A DNA stretch of 32,501 bases from Betaproteobacteria bacterium (GTDB lineage: Bacteria > Pseudomonadota > Gammaproteobacteria > Burkholderiales > Burkholderiaceae_C). The notes under the pieces are model-generated. The model had not been told where the DNA came from and made no database searches. It saw nothing but the letters and a program-made list of their open reading frames with translations. Position 1 is the first letter of the stretch. Each line of letters begins with the position of its first letter. Location of the stretch: the NCBI GenBank assembly GCA_013289985.1, contig JABCYW010000060.1, positions 1-32,501 on the forward strand. The letters run 5' to 3'. Position numbers and translations under genes: made by a program. This document shows, piece after piece, positions 8,556 through 15,662 of this stretch.

Positions 8556-10139
8556 ATGAAATTCACCGATCTGCGTGTCAAGACCAAGCTGATGCTGGCG
8601 TTTGCCGCCATCGCTGGGGTCGTCCTGCTCGTATCCACGCTGTCATTGCGCTCGTTGAGCGCCTCGAACGACCGCTTCTCCGGCTACCTCGCGGGCGTGG
8701 CCGAGCGCGAGCGCCTCGCCGACGACATCCACGGCGCGGCGGCCAACCGCGCGATCGCCGCGCGCAACCTCGTGCTGGTGACCGAGGCCCGCGACGTCGA
8801 GCTGGAGAAGGCCGCCGTCACCCGGGCCCACGAGGAGGTCGGGGCGGCGCTCAAGAAGCTCAAGGCGGCCGTCGCCCAGGCGAGCGACGTCACCGAGCGG
8901 GACCAGGCGCTGGTGGCCGAGATCTCGCGCGTCGAGTCGCTCTACGGTCCGGTCGCGTTGAACATCGTGGACAAGGCGCTCGCCGGCCAGAAGGATGCCG
9001 CGATCGCGAGCATGAACGCCGACTGCCGTTCGCTGCTGGCCGCGCTGCTCAAGGCCACCAACGACTACATCGCCTACGACCAGGAGGTGGCGCACCAGCG
9101 CGTGCAGGCCGCCGAGGACGGCTATGGCCGCGACCGCCTGGTCATGGTGCTGGTGAGCGGCGCCGTCGTGCTGGCGGCGCTGACGCTGGGCTGGATGCTG
9201 GCCTCGTCCGTCACGTGGCCGCTGGAACGCTGCGTGGTGCTCGCCGAGGCCGTGGCCGCCGGCGACCTGAGCAAGACCATCGTGGCCGATCGCGCCGACG
9301 AGACGGGCCAGCTGATGGCCGCCCTCGGCCGCATGAACGACAGCCTGGTCAACATGGTGGGGCAGGTGCGCCAGTCCGCCGAGGGCATCGCGACCGCCTC
9401 GTCGCAGATCGCCTCGGGCAACCACGACCTGTCGTCGCGCACCGAGCAGCAGGCCAGCGCGCTGCAGCAGACGGCCGCGTCCATGCAGCAGATGACCGGC
9501 ACCGTGCAGCAGAGCGCCGAGAGCGCGCGCGCCGCCAGCCAGCTGGCCATGGCCGCGGCCGAGGTCGCCGGCAAGGGCGGCGCGGTGGTGCAGCGCGTGG
9601 TGACGACGATGAGCGAGATCAGCGCGTCCAGCAAGAAGATCGCCGACATCATCAGCGTGATCGACGGCATCGCGTTCCAGACCAACATCCTGGCGCTGAA
9701 CGCCGCGGTCGAAGCCGCGCGGGCCGGCGAGCAGGGCCGCGGCTTCGCCGTGGTGGCCGGCGAGGTGCGCGGCCTGGCGCAGCGCTCCGCGCGGGCGGCG
9801 CGCGAGATCAAGGGCCTGATCGGCGACAGCGTCGACAAGGTGGAGGCCGGCTCGAACCTGGTCGGCCAGGCCGGCAGCACGATGGACGACGTCGTCGCCC
9901 AGGTGCGCCGCATGACCGACCTGATGGGCGAGATCGATGCCTCGACGGCCGAGCAGACCACCGGCATCGTGCAGGTCAACGCCGCGGTCGCGTCGATCGA
10001 CCACGGCACGCAGCAGAACGCCGCGCTCGTCGAGGAAAGCGCGGCCGCGGCCGAGAGCCTGAAGCAGCAGGCCGCGGGACTGCTGGGCCTGGTGGCCGCG
10101 TTCAAGACCCCCGACATGCGCCGCGCCGCCTTCGCCTGA
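8556..10139 (+). CDS. Methyl-accepting chemotaxis protein
   Basis: A 527-residue transmembrane chemoreceptor. TM1 spans about residues 11-31; a helical periplasmic domain (about 32-190) resembles the four-helix-bundle ligand domain; TM2 is about 194-215; a HAMP linker follows (about 216-268). The cytoplasmic signalling coil has Gln/Glu-rich methylation segments around 290-320 and the hairpin tip with [20 protein letters not shown] and then [20 protein letters not shown] (about 370-412), which contacts CheA/CheW. There is no CheR-docking pentapeptide at the C-terminus (ends RRAAFA). The start at 8556 has GGAG 7 bases upstream and gives the canonical [13 protein letters not shown]-terminus. A GCCGATAC at 8521 resembles a flagellar sigma-28 -10 element but lacks a matching -35. 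Confidence 0.95.
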   Translation: MKFTDLRVKTKLMLAFAAIAGVVLLVSTLSLRSLSASNDRFSGYLAGVAERERLADDIHGAAANRAIAARNLVLVTEARDVELEKAAVTRAHEEVGAALKKLKAAVAQASDVTERDQALVAEISRVESLYGPVALNIVDKALAGQKDAAIASMNADCRSLLAALLKATNDYIAYDQEVAHQRVQAAEDGYGRDRLVMVLVSGAVVLAALTLGWMLASSVTWPLERCVVLAEAVAAGDLSKTIVADRADETGQLMAALGRMNDSLVNMVGQVRQSAEGIATASSQIASGNHDLSSRTEQQASALQQTAASMQQMTGTVQQSAESARAASQLAMAAAEVAGKGGAVVQRVVTTMSEISASSKKIADIISVIDGIAFQTNILALNAAVEAARAGEQGRGFAVVAGEVRGLAQRSARAAREIKGLIGDSVDKVEAGSNLVGQAGSTMDDVVAQVRRMTDLMGEIDASTAEQTTGIVQVNAAVASIDHGTQQNAALVEESAAAAESLKQQAAGLLGLVAAFKTPDMRRAAFA

Positions 10140-10271
10140 ACCTGCGCGGCTTCGCGATGCAGGCCGTCGCCGGCCGCGGCTCCGTTCCTGGACCTGTTTC
10201 TGAGCTCCATGGAAAGACTTCGATGCTGCGGGTGTCGGGGGCGCGTGGGCGACGGCGCGAGCGGCGCACCG

Positions 10272-10282
10272 CCCCCCCCCCC
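10272..10282. other. Eleven-C homopolymer in the mcp-tRNA interval
   Basis: The 207-base space between mcp and the tRNA contains an uninterrupted run of 11 C, followed by a small inverted repeat TTGCCG-CCG-CGGCAA (10292-10306). I see no gene in this interval. The homopolymer is a potential slippage site or a place of sequence error. Confidence 0.8.
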
Positions 10283-10330
10283 AATTCGGGGTTGCCGCCG
10301 CGGCAAATCGCGGCCGCCGGGACATGCACG

Positions 10331-10336
10331 TAGAAT
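10331..10336 (+). promoter_or_regulatory. Candidate -10 element of the tRNA-Gly gene
   Basis: TAGAAT differs from TATAAT at one base and ends 10 bases before the tRNA 5' end, which suits a tRNA promoter with a very short leader. No clear -35 is visible at the usual distance. Confidence 0.45.
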
Positions 10337-10346
10337 CGTCGGCGCT

Positions 10347-10420
10347 GCGGGTGTAGTTCAATGGTAGAACGGCAGCTTCCCAAGCTTCATACGTGGGTTC
10401 GATTCCCATCACCCGCTCCA
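10347..10420 (+). tRNA. tRNA-Gly (anticodon CCC)
   Basis: A 74-base cloverleaf with encoded CCA. The acceptor stem is GCGGGTG/CACCCGC, the D arm GTTC/GAAC, the anticodon loop TTCCCAA (anticodon CCC, reading GGG), the T arm GTGGG-TTCGATT-CCCAT, and the discriminator base is T. The anticodon stem GCAGC/GCTTC contains one non-pairing C28-T42 position; the other four pairs are good. It lies alone between mcp and the GGDEF gene, followed at once by a strong hairpin. Confidence 0.96.
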
Positions 10421-10425
10421 GTTTC

Positions 10426-10450
10426 GCGCCCGGCATCCACCGGGCGCTTT
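10426..10450 (+). terminator. Intrinsic terminator of tRNA-Gly
   Basis: GCGCCCGG (10426-10433), a 6-base loop, CCGGGCGC (10440-10447) and then TTT. This is an 8-bp perfect GC stem starting 5 bases after the tRNA CCA end. Confidence 0.75.
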
Positions 10451-10567
10451 GCATTCCGGCAACTGAAGGGAATTCGACAGCAATTCGCGCGATCCTTCAG
10501 TGTTTCCATGCCTGTGCACCGCAGCAAGACCGGTGCATCATCAACTCCACACCACCGTCGGCACGTC

Positions 10568-11461
10568 ATGGGAAATCCGTATCAGGTCATCTGCCTCAGT
10601 GCCGTCGCGCCGGACCTGTTCACGTCGTCCTATGGCCCGTTCGTCGTCAACGCCTGCCGCACGCTGGCCGACATCGCCGACTCGCTTCACGACAGCCCAT
10701 GCGACGCGATGCTGGTGGAGGTGAAGACGCCGGCCGACTACGACAAGCTGCTCGCCTGGCCCGGCCTGGCGCATGCGGTGATGGACTCGGCCGTGGTGGT
10801 CATCGCTCCGGAACCCACGCCCGCACAGTGCATCAAGCTGCTGCAGATGGGCGTGCAGGACGTGCTGGCGAAGCGCCACGCCAGCGACGATTCGCTGGGC
10901 CGCGTGCTGCGCGTGGCCATCGAGCGCAAGCGCATGGACGCGAGCGCCAGGCACGCGTTCTCCACCGACCTCACCACGGGCCTGCCCACGCACGCCCAGC
11001 TGCTCGAACACATGACTCACTTGCTGGCGCTGCGCGAGCGCGAGCCGGCGGCGATGGCGCTCATCGTGCTGCGCCTGGAGGGCTTCCGGGCGGCCGAGAT
11101 GGCGCTCGGCGCCGAGGCCGCCAACGTGCTGCGCCGCAAGGCCGCCGTGCGCCTGCGCGCGGCGCTGCGCGCCAGCGACGTCGTGGCCTCGCTGGGCTCC
11201 GACATGTACGGCGTGCTGCTCGCCTGGATCGACGCCGAGTCCGATGCCGAGGGTGTGGCGCGCAAGCTGCTGTCGTCGCTCAAGCAGCCGTTCAACGTCG
11301 CGGGGCAGGATTTGCCGGTGATGGGCACCGTGGGCATCGGCCAGTACCCGGCCCACGGCAAGGACGCCGCGGCGCTGATGCGGCGCGCGGTGGGACAGGC
11401 CTCCAACGGCAACCTCAGCGAGCTGGGCCACGTCGCCGCCGGCGCGGCCAACGACGACTGA
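10568..11461 (+). CDS. REC-like plus degenerate GGDEF domain protein
   Basis: A protein of about 297 residues. The N-terminal 125 or so residues look like a response-regulator receiver fold (VVVIAPEPTPAQCIKLLQMG, then VQDVLAKRH), but the phospho-acceptor Asp region is not convincing. A helical linker leads to a GGDEF-type domain from about residue 138 (DLTTGLPTHAQLLEHM) to the end (GIGQYPAHGKDAAALMRRA). The catalytic signature is replaced: LGSDMYGVLL (209-218) stands where RxGGDEFxxLL should be, so diguanylate cyclase activity is unlikely. It may act as a non-catalytic c-di-GMP or GTP sensor, or as a protein-interaction module. Start is uncertain: ATG 10508 is also in frame, and neither has a good ribosome-binding site. 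Confidence 0.8.
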   Translation: MGNPYQVICLSAVAPDLFTSSYGPFVVNACRTLADIADSLHDSPCDAMLVEVKTPADYDKLLAWPGLAHAVMDSAVVVIAPEPTPAQCIKLLQMGVQDVLAKRHASDDSLGRVLRVAIERKRMDASARHAFSTDLTTGLPTHAQLLEHMTHLLALREREPAAMALIVLRLEGFRAAEMALGAEAANVLRRKAAVRLRAALRASDVVASLGSDMYGVLLAWIDAESDAEGVARKLLSSLKQPFNVAGQDLPVMGTVGIGQYPAHGKDAAALMRRAVGQASNGNLSELGHVAAGAANDD

Positions 11462-11466
11462 AACCT

Positions 11467-12507
11467 TCAGCGGCCCGGCGGCTTGCGCAAGACCGTCCTG
11501 GCCTTGCGCGATCGCAGCACGAACCCGCCGACCATGCCGGCGACCACCACCACCCCGGGCACGATCCACGTCCACGGCAATCCGTCGTCGTCGGTGGAGG
11601 CCGCGGGCGCGGACGCGGCCTCGGTCGTGAACGGGCTGAAGCCGCCGCCGCCCGGATCGCTGGGTGCGGATGCGGGGATGGCCGCGGCCGGACGGTTGCC
11701 GAGCAGCGCGGCCGGCACGACCGCCGTGGGGCCGCCGCCGTTGACCAGCGCCCAGTGATCTGCCTGCCATTCGGCGCGCAGGTCCTCGCCGTCGCTGGTG
11801 TCGTCCTGCGGCTTGCGCTGGAGCATGGCCAGGCCGGCGTCGGTCACCGACCACAGCTCGCCGCCGGGCTTGGCGCCGCGCACGGTGATGGCGACGGCGG
11901 CGAGCCCGTCGGCGCTGGCGGCCAGGCTGGTGGCGGTGGAGGCGTCGGCATCGCCGGGCCGCTGCCACACGCCGTCGGTGCCGAACCTGCGGTCAAGCGA
12001 GCCGTCGGCGTTCAGGTGGAACACCACGGCACGCGCCGTCGCGAGGCCCGTGGCTTCGCCCGCGACCAGCACCGAGCCGTCGGCCAGCGGCAGCAGATCG
12101 TTGGGCTTGACGGCGACCCCGGCCGGCGTCAGCTGCACCTTGCCCTGCACGCCCCAGCGCAGGTCGGCGCCGCCCTGGGCCAGGAAGCGCGCGACGACCG
12201 GCTGCGGCTGGTTGCCCGCGAGGCCGGCGCCCACCATCCAGATCCGGCGGCTGGCGTCCACGCGCACGCTGGCCGGTGGATCGTTGCCGGCGCCGAGCGT
12301 GAACGCGGTCTGGCCGAGGCGGCCGAAGCGCTCGTCGGGGCCGGTGCCGTTGACGAGGTGCTTGAGCAGGTAGTCGTTCGCGTTGGCCTGCGGATCGTCG
12401 GTGACGAGCCACGCGGTGTTGCCGTCGCGCACCGTGAGCGAGCCCGCCAGCGCGGGCGCGCTCGTGCACGCGAGGAGGGCCAGGGCTGCCGCGACGCGCG
12501 GCGTCAT
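11467..12507 (-). CDS. Exported, C-terminally membrane-anchored propeller-like protein of unknown function
   Basis: A 346-residue protein. A clear Sec signal peptide (MTPRVAAALALLACTSAPALA) is followed by about 240 residues with repeats such as DERFGRLGQTAF and DRRFGTDGVWQRPG, resembling delta-60/beta-propeller repeats. Then come a Pro/Ala/Ser/Gly linker and one transmembrane helix (WIVPGVVVVAGMVGGFVL) with a basic tail. The topology is therefore periplasmic propeller, linker and anchor with a short cytoplasmic tail. Its ATG overlaps the gabD stop in an ATGA, which predicts translational coupling to GABA catabolism. It converges on the GGDEF gene with 5 bases between stops. I do not recognise the family with confidence and assign no reaction. 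Confidence 0.8.
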   Translation of the reverse strand: MTPRVAAALALLACTSAPALAGSLTVRDGNTAWLVTDDPQANANDYLLKHLVNGTGPDERFGRLGQTAFTLGAGNDPPASVRVDASRRIWMVGAGLAGNQPQPVVARFLAQGGADLRWGVQGKVQLTPAGVAVKPNDLLPLADGSVLVAGEATGLATARAVVFHLNADGSLDRRFGTDGVWQRPGDADASTATSLAASADGLAAVAITVRGAKPGGELWSVTDAGLAMLQRKPQDDTSDGEDLRAEWQADHWALVNGGGPTAVVPAALLGNRPAAAIPASAPSDPGGGGFSPFTTEAASAPAASTDDDGLPWTWIVPGVVVVAGMVGGFVLRSRKARTVLRKPPGR

Positions 12508-13982
12508 TTGTGGATGTCGCCCAGGCAGAGGTACTTGACCTCGACGTAGTCCTCGATGCCCTGGTGCGAGCCTTCGCGGCCCAGGCCGGACTGCTTGACG
12601 CCGCCGAAGGGCACCTCGGCCGTCGAGATGAGGCCGGTGTTGATGCCCACCATGCCGTACTCGAGCGCCTCGCCCACGCGGAAGATGCGGCCCACGTCGC
12701 GGCTGTAGAAGTAGCTGGCCAGGCCGAACTCGGTGGCGTTGGCCGCGGCGATGGCCTCGGCCTCGGTCCTGAACCTCACCACCGGGGCGAGCGGGCCGAA
12801 GGTCTCCTCCTTCGTGCACAGCATGTCGGCGGTGACGTCGGCCAGCACCGTGGGCGTGAAGAAGCGCTCGTCGATGCGCGCGCCGCCCACCACCACGCGG
12901 GCGCCCTTGGCGAGCGCGTCGGCGATGTGCGATTCGATCTTGGCGACGGCGTTGGCGTCGATCATCGGGCCCTGGTTGATGCCGGGCTCGAAGCCGTTGC
13001 CCACCTTGATGCCGCGCGCCTTCTCGGCCAGGCGCGCGATGAACGTGTCGTACACGCCCTCCTGCACGTACAGGCGGTTGGCGCACACGCAGGTCTGGCC
13101 GGCGTTGCGATACTTGGAGACCATGGCGCCTTCGACGGCGGAGTCGATGTCGGCGTCGTCGAACACGATGAAGGGCGCGTTGCCGCCCAGCTCCAGCGAC
13201 AGCTTCTTGATGGACGGCGCGCATTGCTTCATCAGGATGCGGCCGACCTCGGTGGAGCCGGTGAACGACAGGTGGCGCACCACGTCGCTGGCGCACAGCG
13301 AGTTGCCCACCAGGATGGAGTTGTCGCCGTCGGCGGTGACCACGTTGAGCACGCCCGCGGGCATGCCCGCGCGCTGCGCGAGCTCGGCCAGCGCGAGCGC
13401 CGACAGCGGCGTCTGCTCGGCCGGCTTGATGATGACGGGGCAGCCCGCGGCCAGCGCCGGCGCCACCTTGCGCGTGATCATCGCGATGGGGAAGTTCCAC
13501 GGCGTGATGGCCGCGCACACGCCCACCGGCTGCTTCAGGACGATGTAGCGCTTGCCGTTGTCGGTGGTGGGGATGGTCTCGCCGTAGACGCGCTTGGCCT
13601 CTTCCGCGAACCACTCGATGAAGCTGGCGCCGTAGACGACCTCGCCGCGCGCCTCGGAGAGCGGCTTGCCCTGTTCGGCGGTGAGGATGCGCGCCAGGTC
13701 GTCGGCGTTGGCCACGATCAGCGAGAACCACTTCATCAGCACGGCGTGGCGTTCCTTGGCCGTCTTCGCGCGCCAGGCAGGCCAGGCCTTGTCGGCCGCG
13801 GCGATCGCGGCGTCGCTCTCGGCCGCCCCGAGGTTGGCCACGTCGGCCAGCTTCAGGCCGGTGGCCGGGTCGTTGACGTCGAAGCGTGCCGTGCCGGCCA
13901 CCCACTCGCCGCCGATGAGGGCGTCGGTCTTGAGCAGGCCCGCGTCGTTGAGCGTGGCGATGGGAGAGGTTTTCATGTCCAT
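12504..13982 (-). CDS. gabD: Succinate-semialdehyde dehydrogenase (NADP+)
   Basis: A 492-residue aldehyde dehydrogenase oxidising succinate semialdehyde to succinate, the second step of GABA degradation. Key residues are visible: PWNFP (Asn163), IIKPAEQTP (Lys186, coenzyme site), LELGGNAP with general base Glu264, and GQTCVCANR with catalytic Cys298 and a second Cys at 300, the pair typical of GabD enzymes. EGSHQGIEDYVEVKYLC closes the protein as in E. coli GabD. The first of two close ATGs (13982) is favoured by AGGAG 9 bases upstream. It follows gabT on the same strand after 211 bases that hold a terminator-like hairpin, so it may also have its own promoter. Its stop overlaps the next gene. 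Confidence 0.95.
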   Translation of the reverse strand: MDMKTSPIATLNDAGLLKTDALIGGEWVAGTARFDVNDPATGLKLADVANLGAAESDAAIAAADKAWPAWRAKTAKERHAVLMKWFSLIVANADDLARILTAEQGKPLSEARGEVVYGASFIEWFAEEAKRVYGETIPTTDNGKRYIVLKQPVGVCAAITPWNFPIAMITRKVAPALAAGCPVIIKPAEQTPLSALALAELAQRAGMPAGVLNVVTADGDNSILVGNSLCASDVVRHLSFTGSTEVGRILMKQCAPSIKKLSLELGGNAPFIVFDDADIDSAVEGAMVSKYRNAGQTCVCANRLYVQEGVYDTFIARLAEKARGIKVGNGFEPGINQGPMIDANAVAKIESHIADALAKGARVVVGGARIDERFFTPTVLADVTADMLCTKEETFGPLAPVVRFRTEAEAIAAANATEFGLASYFYSRDVGRIFRVGEALEYGMVGINTGLISTAEVPFGGVKQSGLGREGSHQGIEDYVEVKYLCLGDIHK

Positions 13983-14107
13983 TCCAGGAAACTCCTGGGC
14001 CGTGGTCGGGATGACCGGACGGCCCGTGATGGTGGCAACTCTACCTGCTGCGGGCGCGCGTTTCCCGGCGCCTGGGCGGTGTTTGCCTGGGTCAATGCAA
14101 CGAAAGG

Positions 14108-14140
14108 AAAAGCCGCCGCGGATGCACCGGTGGGCGGCTT
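14108..14140 (-). terminator. Terminator-like hairpin between gabT and gabD
   Basis: Read on the minus strand: AAGCCGCC, a 15-base loop, GGCGGCTT and then TTCC. The 8-bp stem ends in a short T-run and lies about 54 bases after the gabT stop. A second hairpin (CGCTCGC/GCGAGCG near 14160-14180) precedes it. Together they would lower read-through into gabD. Confidence 0.55.
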
Positions 14141-14193
14141 GTCGTGGGGATGTTGGCGCTCGCTCGCGGGAAAAGCGAGCGGGCGCCCGAGCC

Positions 14194-15486
14194 TCAGGCC
14201 ACTGCCTTGAACGCGTCGGCCATGATGGCCAGGCCTTCGTCGATCAGCGCATCGCTGGCCGTGAGCGGCACCAGCACACGCACGACGTTGGCGTAGGAGC
14301 CGCAAGACAGCAGGATCAGGCCGCGGCTGGCCGCCTCGTTGCACAGGCGCTTGGTGAGGTTGGCGTCGGGCCTGGAGCGGTCGCCGTCCTTGAACAGCTC
14401 GATTGCGATCATCGCGCCCAGTCCGCGCACGTCCTGGATGGACTTGTGCGCTGCGGCCATCGCCTTCAGGCCGGCCGTCAGGCGCGCGCCGATGGACCTG
14501 GAACGCTCCAGCAGCTTCTCTTCCTCGAACACCTCCAGCACCGCCAGCGCCGCGGCGCAGGCCAGCGGCGAGCCGGCGTAGGTGCCGCCCAGGCCGCCGG
14601 GGCCCGGCACGTCCATGATGGCGGCCTTGCCGATGACGGCCGAGATGGGGAACCCGCCGGCCATCGACTTGGCCATGGTGATCAGGTCGGGCGCGACGCC
14701 CCATTGCTCGCACGCCAGCCAGGTGCCGGTGCGGCCCGCGCCGGTCTGCACCTCGTCGGCGATGAAGACGATGCCGTGCTTGTCGCACAGCGCGCGCAGC
14801 GCCTGCGCGAACGCCGGCGAGATCGCGTAGAAGCCGCCTTCGCCCTGCACCGGCTCGATGATGAGCGCGGCCACGCGCTCGGCCTCGACGTCGTACTTGA
14901 AGATGGCCTCGATGGAGGCCAGCGCATCGGCCTCGCTGACGCCGTGCAGCGCGTTCGGGTACTTGGCGTGGTAGATCTCGGCCGGGAACGGGCCGAAGCC
15001 GGCCTTGTACGGCGCGACCTTGCCGGTGAGGCCCATGCCCAGCAGCGTGCGGCCGTGGAAGCCGCCGCCGAAGGCGATGATGGCCGAGCGCTTCGTGGCG
15101 GCGCGCGCGATCTTCACGGCGTTCTCGACGGCCTCGGCGCCGGTGGTCAGGAAGAAGGCCTTCTTCTGGAAATCGCCCGGGGCCTTGGCGATGAGGCGCT
15201 CGGCCAGCTCGATGTAGGGCTCGTAGGCCAGCACCTGGAAGCAGGTGTGGTGCACCTTGTCCAGCTGCGCCTTGACGGCGGCGACGATCTTCGGGTGGCG
15301 ATGGCCGGTGTTGAGCACGGCGATGCCGCCGGCGAAGTCGATGTAGCGCTTGCCTTCCACGTCCCACATCTCGGCGTTCTCGGCGTGGTCGCAGACGATG
15401 TCGTAGGTCTGGCCCAGGCCCGTGGGCATGGCGGCACGGCGGCGGGCCATCAGGGCGGCGTTGTTCAGGTGGGCGTCACGTTGCAT
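14194..15486 (-). CDS. gabT: 4-aminobutyrate-2-oxoglutarate aminotransferase
   Basis: A 430-residue class III PLP-dependent transaminase converting GABA and 2-oxoglutarate to succinate semialdehyde and glutamate. Visible features are TTGAEAVENAVKIAR (114-128, phosphate cup), EPVQGEGGF (211-219, substrate Glu), IADEVQTGAGRTG (Asp244) and the Schiff-base lysine in ITMAKSMAGGFP (Lys273). Length matches E. coli GabT (426). The start at 15486 is preceded by GGAG at good spacing. It is divergent from a MocR/GabR-type regulator, the usual arrangement for gab operons, which supports GABA over other omega-amino substrates such as 5-aminovalerate (also possible). Confidence 0.94.
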   Translation of the reverse strand: MQRDAHLNNAALMARRRAAMPTGLGQTYDIVCDHAENAEMWDVEGKRYIDFAGGIAVLNTGHRHPKIVAAVKAQLDKVHHTCFQVLAYEPYIELAERLIAKAPGDFQKKAFFLTTGAEAVENAVKIARAATKRSAIIAFGGGFHGRTLLGMGLTGKVAPYKAGFGPFPAEIYHAKYPNALHGVSEADALASIEAIFKYDVEAERVAALIIEPVQGEGGFYAISPAFAQALRALCDKHGIVFIADEVQTGAGRTGTWLACEQWGVAPDLITMAKSMAGGFPISAVIGKAAIMDVPGPGGLGGTYAGSPLACAAALAVLEVFEEEKLLERSRSIGARLTAGLKAMAAAHKSIQDVRGLGAMIAIELFKDGDRSRPDANLTKRLCNEAASRGLILLSCGSYANVVRVLVPLTASDALIDEGLAIMADAFKAVA

Positions 15487-15533
15487 GGGGAAACTCCAGA
15501 AGGGTATCCGTTGACTTTAGGTCCGCCGACCCG

Positions 15534-15597
15534 ATACAGCCATGTACAGTTGACTCGAAGTGCCTGCGTACTGTGCAGGCCCAAGTCCCTATACAGT
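15534..15597. promoter_or_regulatory. Repeated TACAG boxes in the gabT-mocR divergent region
   Basis: Four related boxes occur within 64 bases: ATACAG (15534), GTACAGT (15544), GTACTGT (15568, inverted orientation, itself flanked by GCCTGC/GCAGGC arms at 15562-15580) and ATACAGT (15591). TTGACT hexamers at 15511 and 15550 could be -35 elements for mocR. MocR-type regulators such as GabR bind direct repeats in exactly this kind of divergent spacer, so these are the best operator candidates. Confidence 0.55.
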
Positions 15598-15600
15598 CAG

Positions 15601-15644
15601 GTGCCAGGTCTTGCCTGGCAACGTTGCCAGGCAAGACCTGGCAC
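15601..15644. repeat. Long perfect palindrome (REP-like), copy 1
   Basis: A 44-base perfect inverted repeat with 22-base arms; the left arm starts GTGCCAGGTCTTGCC and the right arm ends GGCAAGACCTGGCAC, with no loop. It ends 18 bases before the mocR start codon. A near-identical copy lies at 23626-23670. The size and extragenic dispersal resemble repetitive extragenic palindromes. Confidence 0.9.
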
Positions 15645-15662
15645 CGTGCTGGAACGCGCACG

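Noticed and set aside
10361-10567. Longer start of the GGDEF protein overlapping tRNA-Gly
   Set aside because: Translation would begin inside the tRNA and pass its terminator; later ATGs fit the domain start.
15601-15644. Palindrome at mocR as an IS terminal repeat or attachment site
   Set aside because: No transposase or integrase, no target duplication, and the second copy is also a solitary hairpin; a REP-like repeat fits better.
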